DNA of 64,000 bases from Streptomyces qaidamensis (GCF_001611795.1 NZ_CP015098.1:1116001-1180000), one strand, 5' to 3'; counted from the first letter of the stretch, positions 28,357 to 37,817 are shown. The notes: generated by a model not told the origin, from the sequence alone. Program-made: numbers and translations.

Positions 28357-30546
28357 TCATGCGGACTTCCTGACTTCGAGCAGGTCCGGCACCGGCGAGA
28401 GGTCTTCCAGGAGCTGCCCCGTAACCCCGTCGAGCCGGGCCTTCGCCGCGCGGTCGAGCCGGTCGACGGGGGTCCAGCCCCTCCCGTGGTGTGCGGAGTC
28501 GAGCAGCTTCTGCAGTCGCGCGATGTCCGCGTCGACGGTGGGCAGCAGACGCGGGGCGCGCGTGGTGATCAACGGCTCGAGTACGGCGAGCAGTTCGCGT
28601 GTGCCGGCGAGGTTGGCGTCGGCGGTGGCCAGTGAGGTGCCGCTGCCCTGGTCGGTGTCGCCGGTCAGCTCGAACTGGAGGGTGTTCTCCAGGATCTCGT
28701 GGGCACGCAGGGGCAGGTCGGAGGCGTCGAAGTCCTGCTGCGGGAAGGCCTTTCGCAGTCCGGCGCTGTCCTCGGCCAACTGCTGTGCCACGCCCTTGAG
28801 TCCGGCCGCCGGCTCACCGTGCCACAGCCCGTACTCGATGCGGAGGAAGCCGGTGAAGTCCTTGTCGTGCACGCCGTCCGGCAGACCGTCGGGACGTCCG
28901 TCGAGCCTCTGGTCGAAGTCCTCGAAGGTGCCGTAGGCGGCCCCGAGGGAGGCGTAGGTGCGGTGGGCCGTCAGCCAGTCGGTGCGGGCGGTGCCCAGGT
29001 GTCCGGCGTGGATGTCTTCACTGAGCTTCCGGGTCTGGCTGACGAGCGTCGCCAGCCCCCGGTCCACGTACGCCCGGTACGCCTTGAGCGGCGCGGCGAG
29101 ATCCCGCTCGGAGACGGGGACGACGGCGTGGGCACCGGCGGCGCCGACGACCCGGACCGCCTTCGAGGTGACGGCCTTGCCGTCGGCCGGCACGCAGCGC
29201 CAGGCGTATGTCCCGCCCGCCACAGTGGCGACCAGGTCTCGGGTGGTGCCGGGGGCCAGCCCCTCGATCTCGCCGTAGACCGCGTTCGAGGACGGGTCGA
29301 TCAGATACACCTCGGAGGTCTGGTTCCCCGTGTTGTGCATCAGGAAGTCCTGCCGCCCGGGCTCGGGCGCGGTGAAGCCCTGCCCGCAGGCCGTTTCGGA
29401 GACGGCGACGGTCTCGGCCGCGGCGGGCCTGGGGTGTGACAGGGCGACGACGAGGCCGGCCAGGAGAGCCGGGACGGCGACCACGGCGACGGGAATCAGC
29501 CAGTCGGGGCGGCGGCGGGTGGGTGCGGGGGTGAGGGTGGACGGCGGCTCGGTGGCGGAGGGTGGGGCGGCCGGTGAGGCGGCCGGTGGGGTGACCGCAC
29601 GCTTCCCGGCCGCGATCGCCCCACCGGCGCCGGCGCCCATACCCTGACCGGCACCGGCACCGGCACCAGCGGCAGCACCAGCGGCAGCACCAGCGGCAGC
29701 ACCAGCGGCACCCGAACCCGAACCCGCACCCGACTGTTCCCGCACTCCCCGCACGAACAGCGTCATCACCACGGCGAGATACCCGACGTACCCGGCCACT
29801 TGGAGCCAGGTCATCGTCGGGGTCAGATTGAGAACGCCCTGGAGCAGCGTGCTGTACCAGGCTCCCGCGTCGACGCTGCCGCTCAGGTCCAAGGCGTAGG
29901 CCGTCCCACCGGGCAGGACCCTGCCCTCCTGGAGGTCGCGCAGCCCGTAACCGAGTACGCCGGCCGCGATGACGATGAGCACCACGCCCGTGGCGGTGAA
30001 GAAGCGGGTGAGGTTGATGCGCAGGACCCGCCGGTACAGCCCCCAGCACAGGGCCGCGGCCAGGACGAGACCGATGCCGGCGCCGGTCAGGGGCCCGGCC
30101 GACTCGTTCGCCGCGCGGGCCGTGGTCCACAGGAACAGCGCGGTCTCCAGGCCTTCACGCCCCACCGCGAGGAAGGAGGTGAGGACCAGGACACCGGCGC
30201 CCAGGGCCAGGGCCCCGGTGACCTTCTCCTTGATCTCGCCCGCGAAGCCGCGGGCGGATCGCCGCATCCAGAACACCATCGCGGTGACGAAGGCGACGGC
30301 GACGATGCTCAGCGTGCCGCCGAAGGCCTCCTGCGCTGTGGTGGACAGGGAGGCCGCTGTGAAGGTCAGGACGGCACCGAAGCTCATCGACAGCGCGATC
30401 GCCGCCAGCACGCCGGTCCACACCTGCGGCAGCCGCGACCTGGCACCGGCCCGTACGAGGGTGGCGACCAGCACGGAGACGATGAGCCCGGCTTCGAGTC
30501 CTTCCCTCAGCCCGATCAGAAAGCTCGGAAACGCGTCGTCCCACAT
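28357..30546 (-). CDS. efeUO: EfeU-EfeO fusion: FTR1 iron permease with M75 iron-binding domain
   Basis: A 729-aa fusion of two normally separate iron-uptake proteins. Residues 1-270 are an FTR1/EfeU permease with seven helices and both iron motifs REGLE (14-18 and 130-134). A low-complexity Gly/Ala/Ser linker (about 272-345) is built from 12-bp DNA repeats. A further membrane helix (349-369) then places an EfeO cupredoxin domain (about 375-470, containing ETACGQGF and [10 protein letters not shown]) and an M75/imelysin domain (480-729, with the motif HEILEN) outside. ATG 30546 follows GGGAGGG; the frame can be extended upstream to 30597 but has no site there. A candidate iron box lies 44 bp upstream. 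Confidence 0.92.
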   Translation of the reverse strand: MWDDAFPSFLIGLREGLEAGLIVSVLVATLVRAGARSRLPQVWTGVLAAIALSMSFGAVLTFTAASLSTTAQEAFGGTLSIVAVAFVTAMVFWMRRSARGFAGEIKEKVTGALALGAGVLVLTSFLAVGREGLETALFLWTTARAANESAGPLTGAGIGLVLAAALCWGLYRRVLRINLTRFFTATGVVLIVIAAGVLGYGLRDLQEGRVLPGGTAYALDLSGSVDAGAWYSTLLQGVLNLTPTMTWLQVAGYVGYLAVVMTLFVRGVREQSGAGSGSGAAGAAAGAAAGAAAGAGAGAGQGMGAGAGGAIAAGKRAVTPPAASPAAPPSATEPPSTLTPAPTRRRPDWLIPVAVVAVPALLAGLVVALSHPRPAAAETVAVSETACGQGFTAPEPGRQDFLMHNTGNQTSEVYLIDPSSNAVYGEIEGLAPGTTRDLVATVAGGTYAWRCVPADGKAVTSKAVRVVGAAGAHAVVPVSERDLAAPLKAYRAYVDRGLATLVSQTRKLSEDIHAGHLGTARTDWLTAHRTYASLGAAYGTFEDFDQRLDGRPDGLPDGVHDKDFTGFLRIEYGLWHGEPAAGLKGVAQQLAEDSAGLRKAFPQQDFDASDLPLRAHEILENTLQFELTGDTDQGSGTSLATADANLAGTRELLAVLEPLITTRAPRLLPTVDADIARLQKLLDSAHHGRGWTPVDRLDRAAKARLDGVTGQLLEDLSPVPDLLEVRKSA
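29664..29711. repeat. Four 12-bp tandem repeats encoding the fusion linker
   Basis: Units CACCAGCGGCAG start at 29664, 29676, 29688 and 29700 (the last ends C instead of G). On the minus strand they encode the AAGA-type repeats of the linker between the EfeU and EfeO parts. Nearby GCACCGGCACCGG runs extend the pattern. Confidence 0.88.
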
Positions 30547-30589
30547 GTACCGGCCCTCCCGGCCCAACGCCCGGCCCCGCACAGGCGGG

Positions 30590-30608
30590 TTAGCCAAGGC
30601 ATGCCTTA
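30590..30608 (-). promoter_or_regulatory. Candidate iron box (DmdR/IdeR type)
   Basis: TTAGCCAAGGCATGCCTTA is 19 bp long with the perfect core AAGGCATGCCTT and agrees with the classic consensus TTAGGTTAGGCTAACCTAA at about 12 of 19 positions. It lies 44 bp upstream of the EfeU-EfeO start, as expected for Fe(II)-dependent repression. Confidence 0.65.
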
Positions 30609-30801
30609 CCGACGCCGACCATCATGGACTCGACTCTCTGGGCATCCGGTCATGAATGCCTCATGGCCCGGCAAAAGTCCTGACGGTTTCCGGCCAGCGG
30701 GCGGGGCGTTCTCCGACGGCACGTCCGCGTCACGGCTGAAACCCCCTCGTGGAGCCGTCCGGGCACGCGGTGTCCAGCATCGGGACGACAGGGAGCACGG
30801 G

Positions 30802-31384
30802 ATGACGACCCGTCTGGGTTCTGAACGAGTACTGCTGGATGGACCTCAAGACCCGCGACCCGGCCGGCGCCGCCGCCCTCCCGTCCAGGACGCCGGGCCG
30901 GCGCCTCGCCGTGGACGAGAAGGGCTGACGCAAGGCCATCAAGATGACCGTCGACGGCCAACTGATCGGTGGTGTCAGAGACTTGGCGAACCGGGTCTAT
31001 CCGCCGGGAACACTCGCCCACATCGCCTACTACCTGGCGGTCGACGACATCGATCGCCATGCCGAAGCGGCGACTGCCCAGGGCGCTCGCCTCGCCATTC
31101 CTCCCTTCGACGCGGGCGACCAAGGCCGCATCGCGACACTGATCGACCCGGTGGGCACACCTTCTCCCTCTGGCAGCGGCACCACTTCCCCGGCTGGAGG
31201 CTCCCGCCCACCTGGCGGGTTCTCCGCACCGCATGGTCCTGACCTGCGGACGGCCCGGCGAAGCCCGGCACTTCTACGAGGAGACGACCGGCACCCCCCT
31301 GATCTGCGCCGACTTCACCGCCGCGCCACTACCGGCAGCTCCTTCAGGGACCCGGGCCACCCCTTCGCACGCCACACCCCTTGA
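30802..31384 (+). pseudogene. Broken two-domain glyoxalase/VOC protein
   Basis: Three frames together give a typical Streptomyces VOC protein. It starts at ATG 30802 behind GGGAG (MTTRL, then VLNEYCWMDLKTRDPAGAAA after an extra base near 30814). LAVDEKG is followed by an in-frame TGA at 30926 where tryptophan is expected, then RKAIKMTVDGQLIGGV and YYLAVDDIDRHAEAATAQGA. One base is missing near 31152, after which HTFSLWQRHHFPGW continues in another frame. A second VOC start (HRMVLTCGRPGEARHFYEET) is cut off by a TGA at 31382. At least four lesions and a missing C-terminal half make it non-functional. Confidence 0.8.
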
Positions 31385-31405
31385 CGCGTCAATGACAACA
31401 GTGGC

Positions 31406-31437
31406 TTGATGAGGTGGGAGCGCTCCCACCTCATCAA
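31406..31437 (+). promoter_or_regulatory. 32-bp perfect palindrome with CebR-type core
   Basis: Bases 31406-31421 and 31422-31437 are exact reverse complements. The core TGGGAGCGCTCCCA (31415-31428) is the known operator of CebR, the LacI-family repressor of cellulose/cello-oligosaccharide genes in Streptomyces. It ends 14 bp before the esterase start. No cebR gene is in the window. Confidence 0.85.
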
Positions 31438-31451
31438 GGGAAGGGACCACC

Positions 31452-32561
31452 ATGCACAGAACCCCCCACTCGTCCCCGCACTTACGCGTCATGTCGGTTC
31501 TCGGCCTCCTGGCCGCCCTGCTCCTCCCCCTCGGCATGACGTTCGCCCCGGGCGCGCTGGCCGCGCCCACGGCGGACCCCGTGCGCGTCATGCCGCTCGG
31601 CGATTCGATCACCGGCTCGCCGGGCTGCTGGCGGGCCGTGCTGTGGAACCGGCTGGTCGACAGCGGATACAAGGACATCGACTTCGTCGGCACCCTCCCC
31701 CCGCAGGGCTGCGGACAGGCGCACGACGGGGACAACGAGGGGCACGGCGGCGAACTGGTCACCAACGTGGCGGACCAGAACCTGCTGCCGGGCAGGCTGG
31801 CCTCCACCCGCCCGGACATCGTTGTCATGCACTTCGGCACGAACGACGTGTGGAGCAGCATCGCCCCCGACCGCATCCTCGCCGCCTACACCAAGCTCGT
31901 GGCGCAGATGAGGGCCTCCAACCCGGACATGCGGATCCTCGTCGCGCAGCTCATCCCCATGAACCCGAGCAGTTGCGCGGGCTGCGCGCAGCGGGTCGTC
32001 GACTTCAACGCGCGGATTCCCGGCTGGGCCCGGGCGACCGGCACCGACCGCTCCCCGGTCACCGTGGTCGACCAGTGGACCGGCTTCAGCACGGCCGCCG
32101 ACACCTACGACGGCGTGCACCCCAACGCCTCCGGTGACGCCAAGATCGCCGCCCGCTGGTTCCCGGCCCTGTCGGCGGTCCTCGACGCCGGCGTCCCGCA
32201 GGACCCGGGCGATCCGGGTGACCCGGGCGGGGACCCCGCGGCCTGCACCGCGCGTTTCCGCGCCGTCTCCTCCTGGCAGGGCGGTTACCAGGGCGAGGTG
32301 ACGGTGACGAACACATCGGCCTCCGCCGTCAGCGGCTGGACCGCGACCGTCGTACCGGCGAACGGAGCGCGTCTCGACCAGCTCTGGAACGGCAGCCTCA
32401 CCACGGCCGCCAACGGCACGGCCACCGTCAGGAACGCGGCGTGGAACGGCACCCTCGCCCCCGGCGCGAGCGCCACCTTCGGCTTCGTCGCCACCGCCCC
32501 GGCAACGGCCGGCAACCCTGCGGCGACCGTCACCTGCACAGGGACGACACCGGCCGCATGA
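31452..32561 (+). CDS. Secreted CE3-type GDSL esterase with CBM2
   Basis: A 369-aa secreted enzyme that likely removes acetyl groups from xylan or mannan. A signal peptide (about 1-38, ending GALAA) is followed by an SGNH hydrolase domain: GDSIT (Ser52), PGCWRAVLW and DGDNEGHGG as in carbohydrate esterase family 3, the GTND block near 129, and DGVHPNASG with Asp220 and His223. After a PGDPGDPGGD linker comes a CBM2 cellulose-binding module (about 266-369; FRAVSSWQGGYQGEVTVTN, LWNGSL, two cysteines). It starts 14 bp after the CebR-type palindrome, so it should be induced by cello-oligosaccharides. Confidence 0.9.
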   Translation: MHRTPHSSPHLRVMSVLGLLAALLLPLGMTFAPGALAAPTADPVRVMPLGDSITGSPGCWRAVLWNRLVDSGYKDIDFVGTLPPQGCGQAHDGDNEGHGGELVTNVADQNLLPGRLASTRPDIVVMHFGTNDVWSSIAPDRILAAYTKLVAQMRASNPDMRILVAQLIPMNPSSCAGCAQRVVDFNARIPGWARATGTDRSPVTVVDQWTGFSTAADTYDGVHPNASGDAKIAARWFPALSAVLDAGVPQDPGDPGDPGGDPAACTARFRAVSSWQGGYQGEVTVTNTSASAVSGWTATVVPANGARLDQLWNGSLTTAANGTATVRNAAWNGTLAPGASATFGFVATAPATAGNPAATVTCTGTTPAA

Positions 32562-32692
32562 CAGCCGTCCCGGGCCGGATGCCCCGGCGACGCACCTCTC
32601 CGCAACGGGCCCGACGGCAGGACCCGTTCAGCACGGCGCACGACAGCGCGACCGACAACGTGCCCCGACCGACCCCCACCGATGGAGCCGTC

Positions 32693-34330
32693 ATGAGAGT
32701 CCGCCCCCCCCCCCCCCCGCCACGCCTGGCCACCGTGGCCGCCACCCTGCTCGCCCTCTTCCTGTCCTTCCTCGTCCTCACCCCGCCGGCCCAGGCCGCC
32801 CCCACCGGCTTCCGGGTGCAGAACGGCCGGCTGCTGGAGGCCGGCGGGAACGACTTCGTGATGCGGGGCGTCAACCATGCCCACACCTGGTTTCCGGACC
32901 GGATCAGTTCCCTCGCCCACATCAAGGCCAAGGGCGCCAACACCGTTCGCGTGGTCCTCTCCAACGGTGACCGCTGGACCCGCAACGACGCCGCCGACGT
33001 GACGAACGTGATCTCCCAGTGCAAGCAGAACCGGCTGATCTGCGTCCTGGAGGTGCACGACACCACGGGCTACGGCGAGCAGAGCGGAGCGACCACCCTC
33101 TCCCGCGCGGCCGACTACTGGATCAGCGTGCAGAGCGCCCTGGCCGGCCAGGAGGACTACGTCATCGTCAACATCGGCAACGAGCCGTACGGCAACACCA
33201 ACTACACGGCGTGGACGGCCGACACCAAGGCCGCGATCCAGAAGCTCCGCAACGCCGGGTTCGACCACACGATCATGGTCGACGCGCCCAACTGGGGCCA
33301 GGACTGGGCGTTCACGATGCGCGACAACGCCGCCTCGGTCTTCGCCGCAGACCCCGACGCCAACACGGTCTTCTCGATCCACATGTACGGCGTCTTCGAC
33401 ACCGCCGCCGAGATCACCGACTACCTGAACCGCTTCGTCACTGCCAAACTTCCCATCGTCGTCGGCGAGTTCGGCCATGACCACTCGGACGGCAACCCCG
33501 ACGAGGACACCATCCTGGCCGTCGCCCAGCAGCTCCGCCTCGGCTACCTCGGCTGGTCGTGGAGCGGCAACGGCGGCGGGGTCGAGTACCTGGACATGGT
33601 CACGAACTTCGACCCGAACCAGCTGACCAGCTGGGGCCGGCGGCTCTTCAACGGCGTCAACGGCATCGCCGCCACCGCCAAGGAGGCCGCGGTCTACTCC
33701 GGCAACGGCGGCGACACCACTCCCCCGACCGCTCCGGGCACCCCGACCGCCTCCGGGGTGACCTCCTCGTCGGCCACCCTGACCTGGGCCGCCGCCTCCG
33801 ACGCGACCGGCGTCACCGGCTACGACGTCGTACGGATCAGCGGCGGCACCGAGACGGCCGTCACCAGCAGCACCCGGACCACCGCCACCCTCACCGGCCT
33901 GTCCCCCGCCACCGCCCACACCTTCGCCGTCTACGCCCGCGACGCCGCCGGCAACCGCTCGCCCCGCTCGGGCACGGTGACGGTCACGACCTCCCCCGGC
34001 GGCTCACCGTCGGCCTGCGGTGTCGGCTACCGGGTGACGGGCAGCTGGCAGGGCGGCTTCCAGGGCGAGATCGTCCTCCGCAACACCGGCACGTCGGCGA
34101 TCAACGGCTGGACGCTGCGCTGGACCTTCCCGGACAGCCAGCGCATCACCAACCTGTGGGGCGGTACGGCGTCCCAGAGCGGCTCCGAGGTGAGCGTCGC
34201 GGCCGCCTCGTACACCGCGACGATCCCCGCGTCGGGCTCGGTCACCCTCGGCTTCACGGCCACCCGGTCGGCCGCGAACCCCAGCCCGACGGCCTTCACT
34301 CTCAACGGTGCCGACTGCTCCGTGAGCTGA
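32693..34330 (+). CDS. Secreted GH5 beta-mannanase with FN3 and CBM2
   Basis: A 545-aa secreted endo-beta-1,4-mannanase-like enzyme, closest in pattern to GH5 subfamily 8 Streptomyces mannanases (GFRVQNGRLLEAGGNDFVMRGVNHAHTW, RLICVLEVHDTTGYGE). Catalytic residues are Glu164 (NIGNEP) and Glu259 (VVGEFGHDH). Signal peptide residues 1-36 contain a six-proline run coded by a C homopolymer. A fibronectin III domain (about 345-430) and a CBM2 (about 440-545) follow. ATG 32693 has GGAG 6-7 bases upstream; longer frames have none. It lies 131 bp after the esterase gene and probably shares its promoter. Confidence 0.9.
   Translation: MRVRPPPPPPRLATVAATLLALFLSFLVLTPPAQAAPTGFRVQNGRLLEAGGNDFVMRGVNHAHTWFPDRISSLAHIKAKGANTVRVVLSNGDRWTRNDAADVTNVISQCKQNRLICVLEVHDTTGYGEQSGATTLSRAADYWISVQSALAGQEDYVIVNIGNEPYGNTNYTAWTADTKAAIQKLRNAGFDHTIMVDAPNWGQDWAFTMRDNAASVFAADPDANTVFSIHMYGVFDTAAEITDYLNRFVTAKLPIVVGEFGHDHSDGNPDEDTILAVAQQLRLGYLGWSWSGNGGGVEYLDMVTNFDPNQLTSWGRRLFNGVNGIAATAKEAAVYSGNGGDTTPPTAPGTPTASGVTSSSATLTWAAASDATGVTGYDVVRISGGTETAVTSSTRTTATLTGLSPATAHTFAVYARDAAGNRSPRSGTVTVTTSPGGSPSACGVGYRVTGSWQGGFQGEIVLRNTGTSAINGWTLRWTFPDSQRITNLWGGTASQSGSEVSVAAASYTATIPASGSVTLGFTATRSAANPSPTAFTLNGADCSVS
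32704..32718. repeat. 15-base C homopolymer in the mannanase signal peptide
   Basis: Fifteen consecutive C bases 12 bases after the start codon, coding for proline residues 5-9 in part. A change of one base would shift the frame at residue 5-10 and abolish the protein. It may be a slippage hotspot or an uncertain read length. Confidence 0.95.
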
Positions 34331-34347
34331 CTGCGGGCGTGTGCGAA

Positions 34348-34378
34348 GGTGCCGTCGTGCTCCGGGCACGGCGGCACC
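34348..34378 (+). terminator. Hairpin terminator of the esterase-mannanase unit
   Basis: 13-bp stem (34348-34360 with 34366-34378, one G-T pair) and loop TCCGG, 17 bp past the mannanase stop. The rest of 34379-34537 holds nothing recognisable except the ribosome site of the next gene. Confidence 0.8.
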
Positions 34379-34537
34379 GCCATCAATGTGATCCGCGCTA
34401 CAGCAGCACGGAAGGCGGTTTACGTCGCTCCGCAGTGGTCAGGCGGCGGGGATGTCGCACCGGCACCCCACCGCCGCACCACCGGCACAACGCGCAGGCA
34501 CCCGTCCGGGCTCCCCGAACCCCGCGCGGGAGGCGTG

Positions 34538-35659
34538 ATGAGCGAGGACACCCTGCGCATGCGCGCGGTCACGACCGGCGGGGAAGCGGAACGGAGAGCG
34601 CCGCAGCCCGTGCCGGAACCGGCCGGCCGACGGGACGCGTTCTTCGACAACGCCAAGTACCTGGCGATCGTGCTGGTGGCGATCGGGCACGCCTGGGAGC
34701 CGCTGCGGGACGGCAGCCGGGCGGCCGACGCGCTCTACATGGTGGTGTACTCCTTCCACATGCCGGCGTTCATCGTCATCTCCGGCTACTTCTCGCGCTC
34801 CTTCGACGCGGGCCCGGGGCGGATCAGGCGCCTGGTCACCGGGCTCGCCGTGCCGTACGTCGTCTTCGAGACGGCCTACACCCTGTTCACCCGGTGGACC
34901 GACCAGGAGCCGGACCGGCCGGTCAGCCTGCTGGATCCCCTCTACCTGACCTGGTTCCTGGCGGCCCTGTTCATCTGGCGACTGACCACACCGATCTGGC
35001 AGCTTGTGCGGTGGCCGCTGCCGATCGCCCTGGTCGTCGCGATGCTGGCGACGCTCTCGCCGTCCATCGGCAACGACCTCGATCTGCAGCGCACGCTGCA
35101 GTTCCTGCCGTACTTCGTCCTCGGTCTGCTGCTGCGGCCCGACCACTTCCACCGGGTGCGGCGCCGCGCGGCGCGGATCCTGGCCGTGCCGGTCTTCGCC
35201 GGCGCGCTCGCGGTGGCCTACTGGGCGGTGCCGCGGATGAGCGGCGCCTGGTTCTACCATCGCGACAGCGCCGAGGAGCTGGCCGCCCCCTCCTGGTACG
35301 GGCCCGTCATGACGCTGACGACCTTCGGCTGCTCGCTGGCGCTGGTCGCCTGCTTCCTCGCCTGGGTGCCCGGCCGCCGCACCTGGTTCACCGCGCTGGG
35401 CGCGGGCACGCTCTACGGCTACCTGCTGCACGGTTTCGTCGCACAGGGGTCCAAGTTCTGGGGCTGGTACGAGCCGGCGTGGGTGCACCGGCCCCTGGGC
35501 GAGATCCTCGTGACGGTCGCCGCCGCGGTGCTCGTGACCGCACTGTGCACCCCGCCGGTGCGACGGGTCTTCCGCTGGGTGATGGAGCCCGACATGGCGT
35601 GGGCGTTCCGCCGGAACACGGGCGGTCGGGCGCGGGAGCAAAGCGCCGTACGCGCGTGA
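34538..35659 (+). CDS. Acyltransferase family 3 membrane protein
   Basis: A 373-aa integral membrane protein of the acyltransferase_3 fold, which moves acyl groups (often acetyl) onto sugars or lipids at the membrane. FFDNAKYLAIVLVAIGHAWEPL contains the conserved His and HMPAFIVISGYFSRSF the HxPxFxxxSGY-like block. About ten helices follow. GGGAGG precedes ATG 34538. It is convergent with the alpha-galactosidase gene (10-bp gap) and its acceptor is unknown. Confidence 0.82.
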   Translation: MSEDTLRMRAVTTGGEAERRAPQPVPEPAGRRDAFFDNAKYLAIVLVAIGHAWEPLRDGSRAADALYMVVYSFHMPAFIVISGYFSRSFDAGPGRIRRLVTGLAVPYVVFETAYTLFTRWTDQEPDRPVSLLDPLYLTWFLAALFIWRLTTPIWQLVRWPLPIALVVAMLATLSPSIGNDLDLQRTLQFLPYFVLGLLLRPDHFHRVRRRAARILAVPVFAGALAVAYWAVPRMSGAWFYHRDSAEELAAPSWYGPVMTLTTFGCSLALVACFLAWVPGRRTWFTALGAGTLYGYLLHGFVAQGSKFWGWYEPAWVHRPLGEILVTVAAAVLVTALCTPPVRRVFRWVMEPDMAWAFRRNTGGRAREQSAVRA

Positions 35660-35669
35660 GCGGACCGTC

Positions 35670-37817
35670 TCACGGCTCCTGACCTAGCCGGATCAGCAGC
35701 ACCCCGGGCGTGCGCGGCACGGACACCGTCACCCCTTCCCCGTCCCAGACGGCCCGGCCGAACCCGCGCTCCCCCGCCGCCGGCGACGACGGATGCAGGA
35801 TCTCCGCCCGGACGATCCGGCCCGCCAGGTGCCGGACGGGGATGTGGAGTTCGTCCGGTCCGCCGCGCCGCCAGACCGAGAGGTACGCCGTGCCGTCACC
35901 GGGGACCCGCAGCCCCAGGGCCAGCCACTCGTCCGTCCAGCCGGGCAGGCTCAGCGGCCAGAACGGCAGGGCCCGGGCGAGGTCGCCGCGGATCGACTTG
36001 TAGACGTCGACGGCGTCCCGGACGAGGGCGCGCTGGTGGTCCGACATGCGGTTCAGGTGACCGGAGAGGTGGATGCGGCCGAGGAGGGCCCCGCCGAGGG
36101 TCCAGGCGATCAGGTCGTCGTCGTACTCGGGCTGCGGGTAGGCCCAGACGGCGCCCTGCTCGGGCGGGACCGCGGTGGGCGCCGAGGCGGCGATGGGCGG
36201 GTAGCTCAGCGGGTCCTGCTGGTCGCTGGTGGACTGGAGCTGGACGGCGGCGAGGGTGGCGCCGTCCATGCGCATGCCGCCGGAGGCGCAGTTCTCGACG
36301 ACGAGGCCGGGGTGGCGGTCCAGGACTCCGGAGAGCCAGTCCAGGTAGGCCTGGGCGTGCCCGAGCAGGCCCGCTCCCGGTGCGAGGTCGCCGGGGGCCT
36401 GGGTGCCGGGGTCGACGACGATGTTGTAGTCGAGCTTCAGGTAGCCCACGCCCCAGTCGCCGGCGATCCGGTCGACGGTCTTGTCGAGGTGGGCGCGGGC
36501 CGCCGGGTGCCGCAGGTCCAGTTGGTGGCGGCCCTGTTCGGTGAGGCGTACACCGTCACGCTGGAAGAACGCCTCGGGCGGCAGCTCGGCCGCGACGGGG
36601 CTGCGCACCCCGACGACCTCCGGCTCCAGCCACAGCCCGGGCACCATGCCGCGCTCCCGGATCCGGTCCAGGACGGCCCGGATGCCGCCGTCGGGGAAAC
36701 GACGCGGCGAGGGCTGCCACGCACCGACGCTGTCCCACCAGCCCCGGGTGTCGTCGTCGTACCAGCCGGAGTCGATGCAGAAGTACTCGGCGCCCGCGTC
36801 GGCGGCGGCGTCGATCAGCGGCAGCAGCTTGGCCGTGGTCGGGTCGCCCATGAGGGTGTTCATGTAGTCGTTGAAGACGACGGGGAGGGCGGCGTGGTCG
36901 GGGTGCGGGCGGCGGATCGCCCGGCGGTAGGAGGTGAGGGCGCCCAGCGCGGCGTCGAGGTCCGGGCCGAGGGCCAGGGCGCCGGGGACGGTGGTGAACT
37001 CCTCGCCCGGTTCGAGGCGGATCCGCCACTGGTGCTCCGCGTCCGTGGGGCCGTTGAGCGCCAGGTAGGTGCCGTGCGCGCGTTCGCCGAGGTCCCAGCG
37101 CCAGCCGGCCGGGGACTCGACCTGCCATGCCCAGGCCCGGCCGCCGCCCCGCTCGGTCAGCGCGCCCATGGCCAGATGTCCGTCGGTGGGCCAGCTGCCG
37201 CGCCCGGTGAGGGCGAGGGCTGCCCGGCTGTCGTGCTCGTGGACGTCCGTGTTGATGTCGGCGACGGACGCGCGCAGCGGCTCGGCGTACCAACGGCACT
37301 CGGCGAGCCAGTCGTTGCGGGCCCGGTGCACGTCGAGGGCGTCGGGGGCGGGCAGTGCGCCGAGCAGGAGGCTGCTGACGGACTGGACGACCAAGGGGGC
37401 ACGGCCGTCGTTGCGGAGCCGGACGCGGGAGCGCAGGACGGGCAGGCCGGCCGGTGAGGTGAGTTCGACGAAGGCCGTCAACCCGGTCGCCGGGTCGTGG
37501 AGTTCGGCGGTGCACCACTCCCAGCCGTCGCGTTGGCCGGTCCGGTGGTTCCGGTAGGCGAGCCGCGCGCCGAAGGCAGTGCCGGTGAAGCGGGGGCCGG
37601 ACCAGCCGCTGCCGTGGCCGAGGGCGGTGAGCTCCACCAGCGGGAGCGCGCACTGGGGGGCGGCTTCGCGGTCGTCGCCGGGGTGCGCCAGCCGGACCAG
37701 TCGCAGGGTCCCGTCGGCGGCGACGGCGAACCGGGCAGCGAGTGTCTCGTGCCCCCAAGTGAACTCGCCGTGCCGCTGGTTGGAGACCATGTGCGCCGCA
37801 TCCGCCGTGCCGGTCAA
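35670..37817 (-). CDS. GH36 alpha-galactosidase
   Basis: A 715-aa cytoplasmic alpha-galactosidase. The N-terminal beta-sandwich (1-280) is followed by a TIM barrel with FCIDSGWYDDDTRGWWDSVGAW, GLWLEPEVV, the nucleophile motif YLKLDYN, VENCASGGMRMDG, and STSDQQDP containing the likely acid/base Asp. The final region is beta-rich. No signal peptide, so it acts on imported galactosides. The TTG at 37817 follows GGGGAG at good spacing; ATG 37790 (MVSNQRHGEFTW) is an alternative. It is divergent from a LacI regulator and shares two operators with it. Confidence 0.92.
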   Translation of the reverse strand: MTGTADAAHMVSNQRHGEFTWGHETLAARFAVAADGTLRLVRLAHPGDDREAAPQCALPLVELTALGHGSGWSGPRFTGTAFGARLAYRNHRTGQRDGWEWCTAELHDPATGLTAFVELTSPAGLPVLRSRVRLRNDGRAPLVVQSVSSLLLGALPAPDALDVHRARNDWLAECRWYAEPLRASVADINTDVHEHDSRAALALTGRGSWPTDGHLAMGALTERGGGRAWAWQVESPAGWRWDLGERAHGTYLALNGPTDAEHQWRIRLEPGEEFTTVPGALALGPDLDAALGALTSYRRAIRRPHPDHAALPVVFNDYMNTLMGDPTTAKLLPLIDAAADAGAEYFCIDSGWYDDDTRGWWDSVGAWQPSPRRFPDGGIRAVLDRIRERGMVPGLWLEPEVVGVRSPVAAELPPEAFFQRDGVRLTEQGRHQLDLRHPAARAHLDKTVDRIAGDWGVGYLKLDYNIVVDPGTQAPGDLAPGAGLLGHAQAYLDWLSGVLDRHPGLVVENCASGGMRMDGATLAAVQLQSTSDQQDPLSYPPIAASAPTAVPPEQGAVWAYPQPEYDDDLIAWTLGGALLGRIHLSGHLNRMSDHQRALVRDAVDVYKSIRGDLARALPFWPLSLPGWTDEWLALGLRVPGDGTAYLSVWRRGGPDELHIPVRHLAGRIVRAEILHPSSPAAGERGFGRAVWDGEGVTVSVPRTPGVLLIRLGQEP

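Noticed and set aside
32704..32718. The C tract treated as proof of phase variation
   Set aside because: A single sequence cannot show variation and homopolymers are error-prone; it is kept only as a finding to check.
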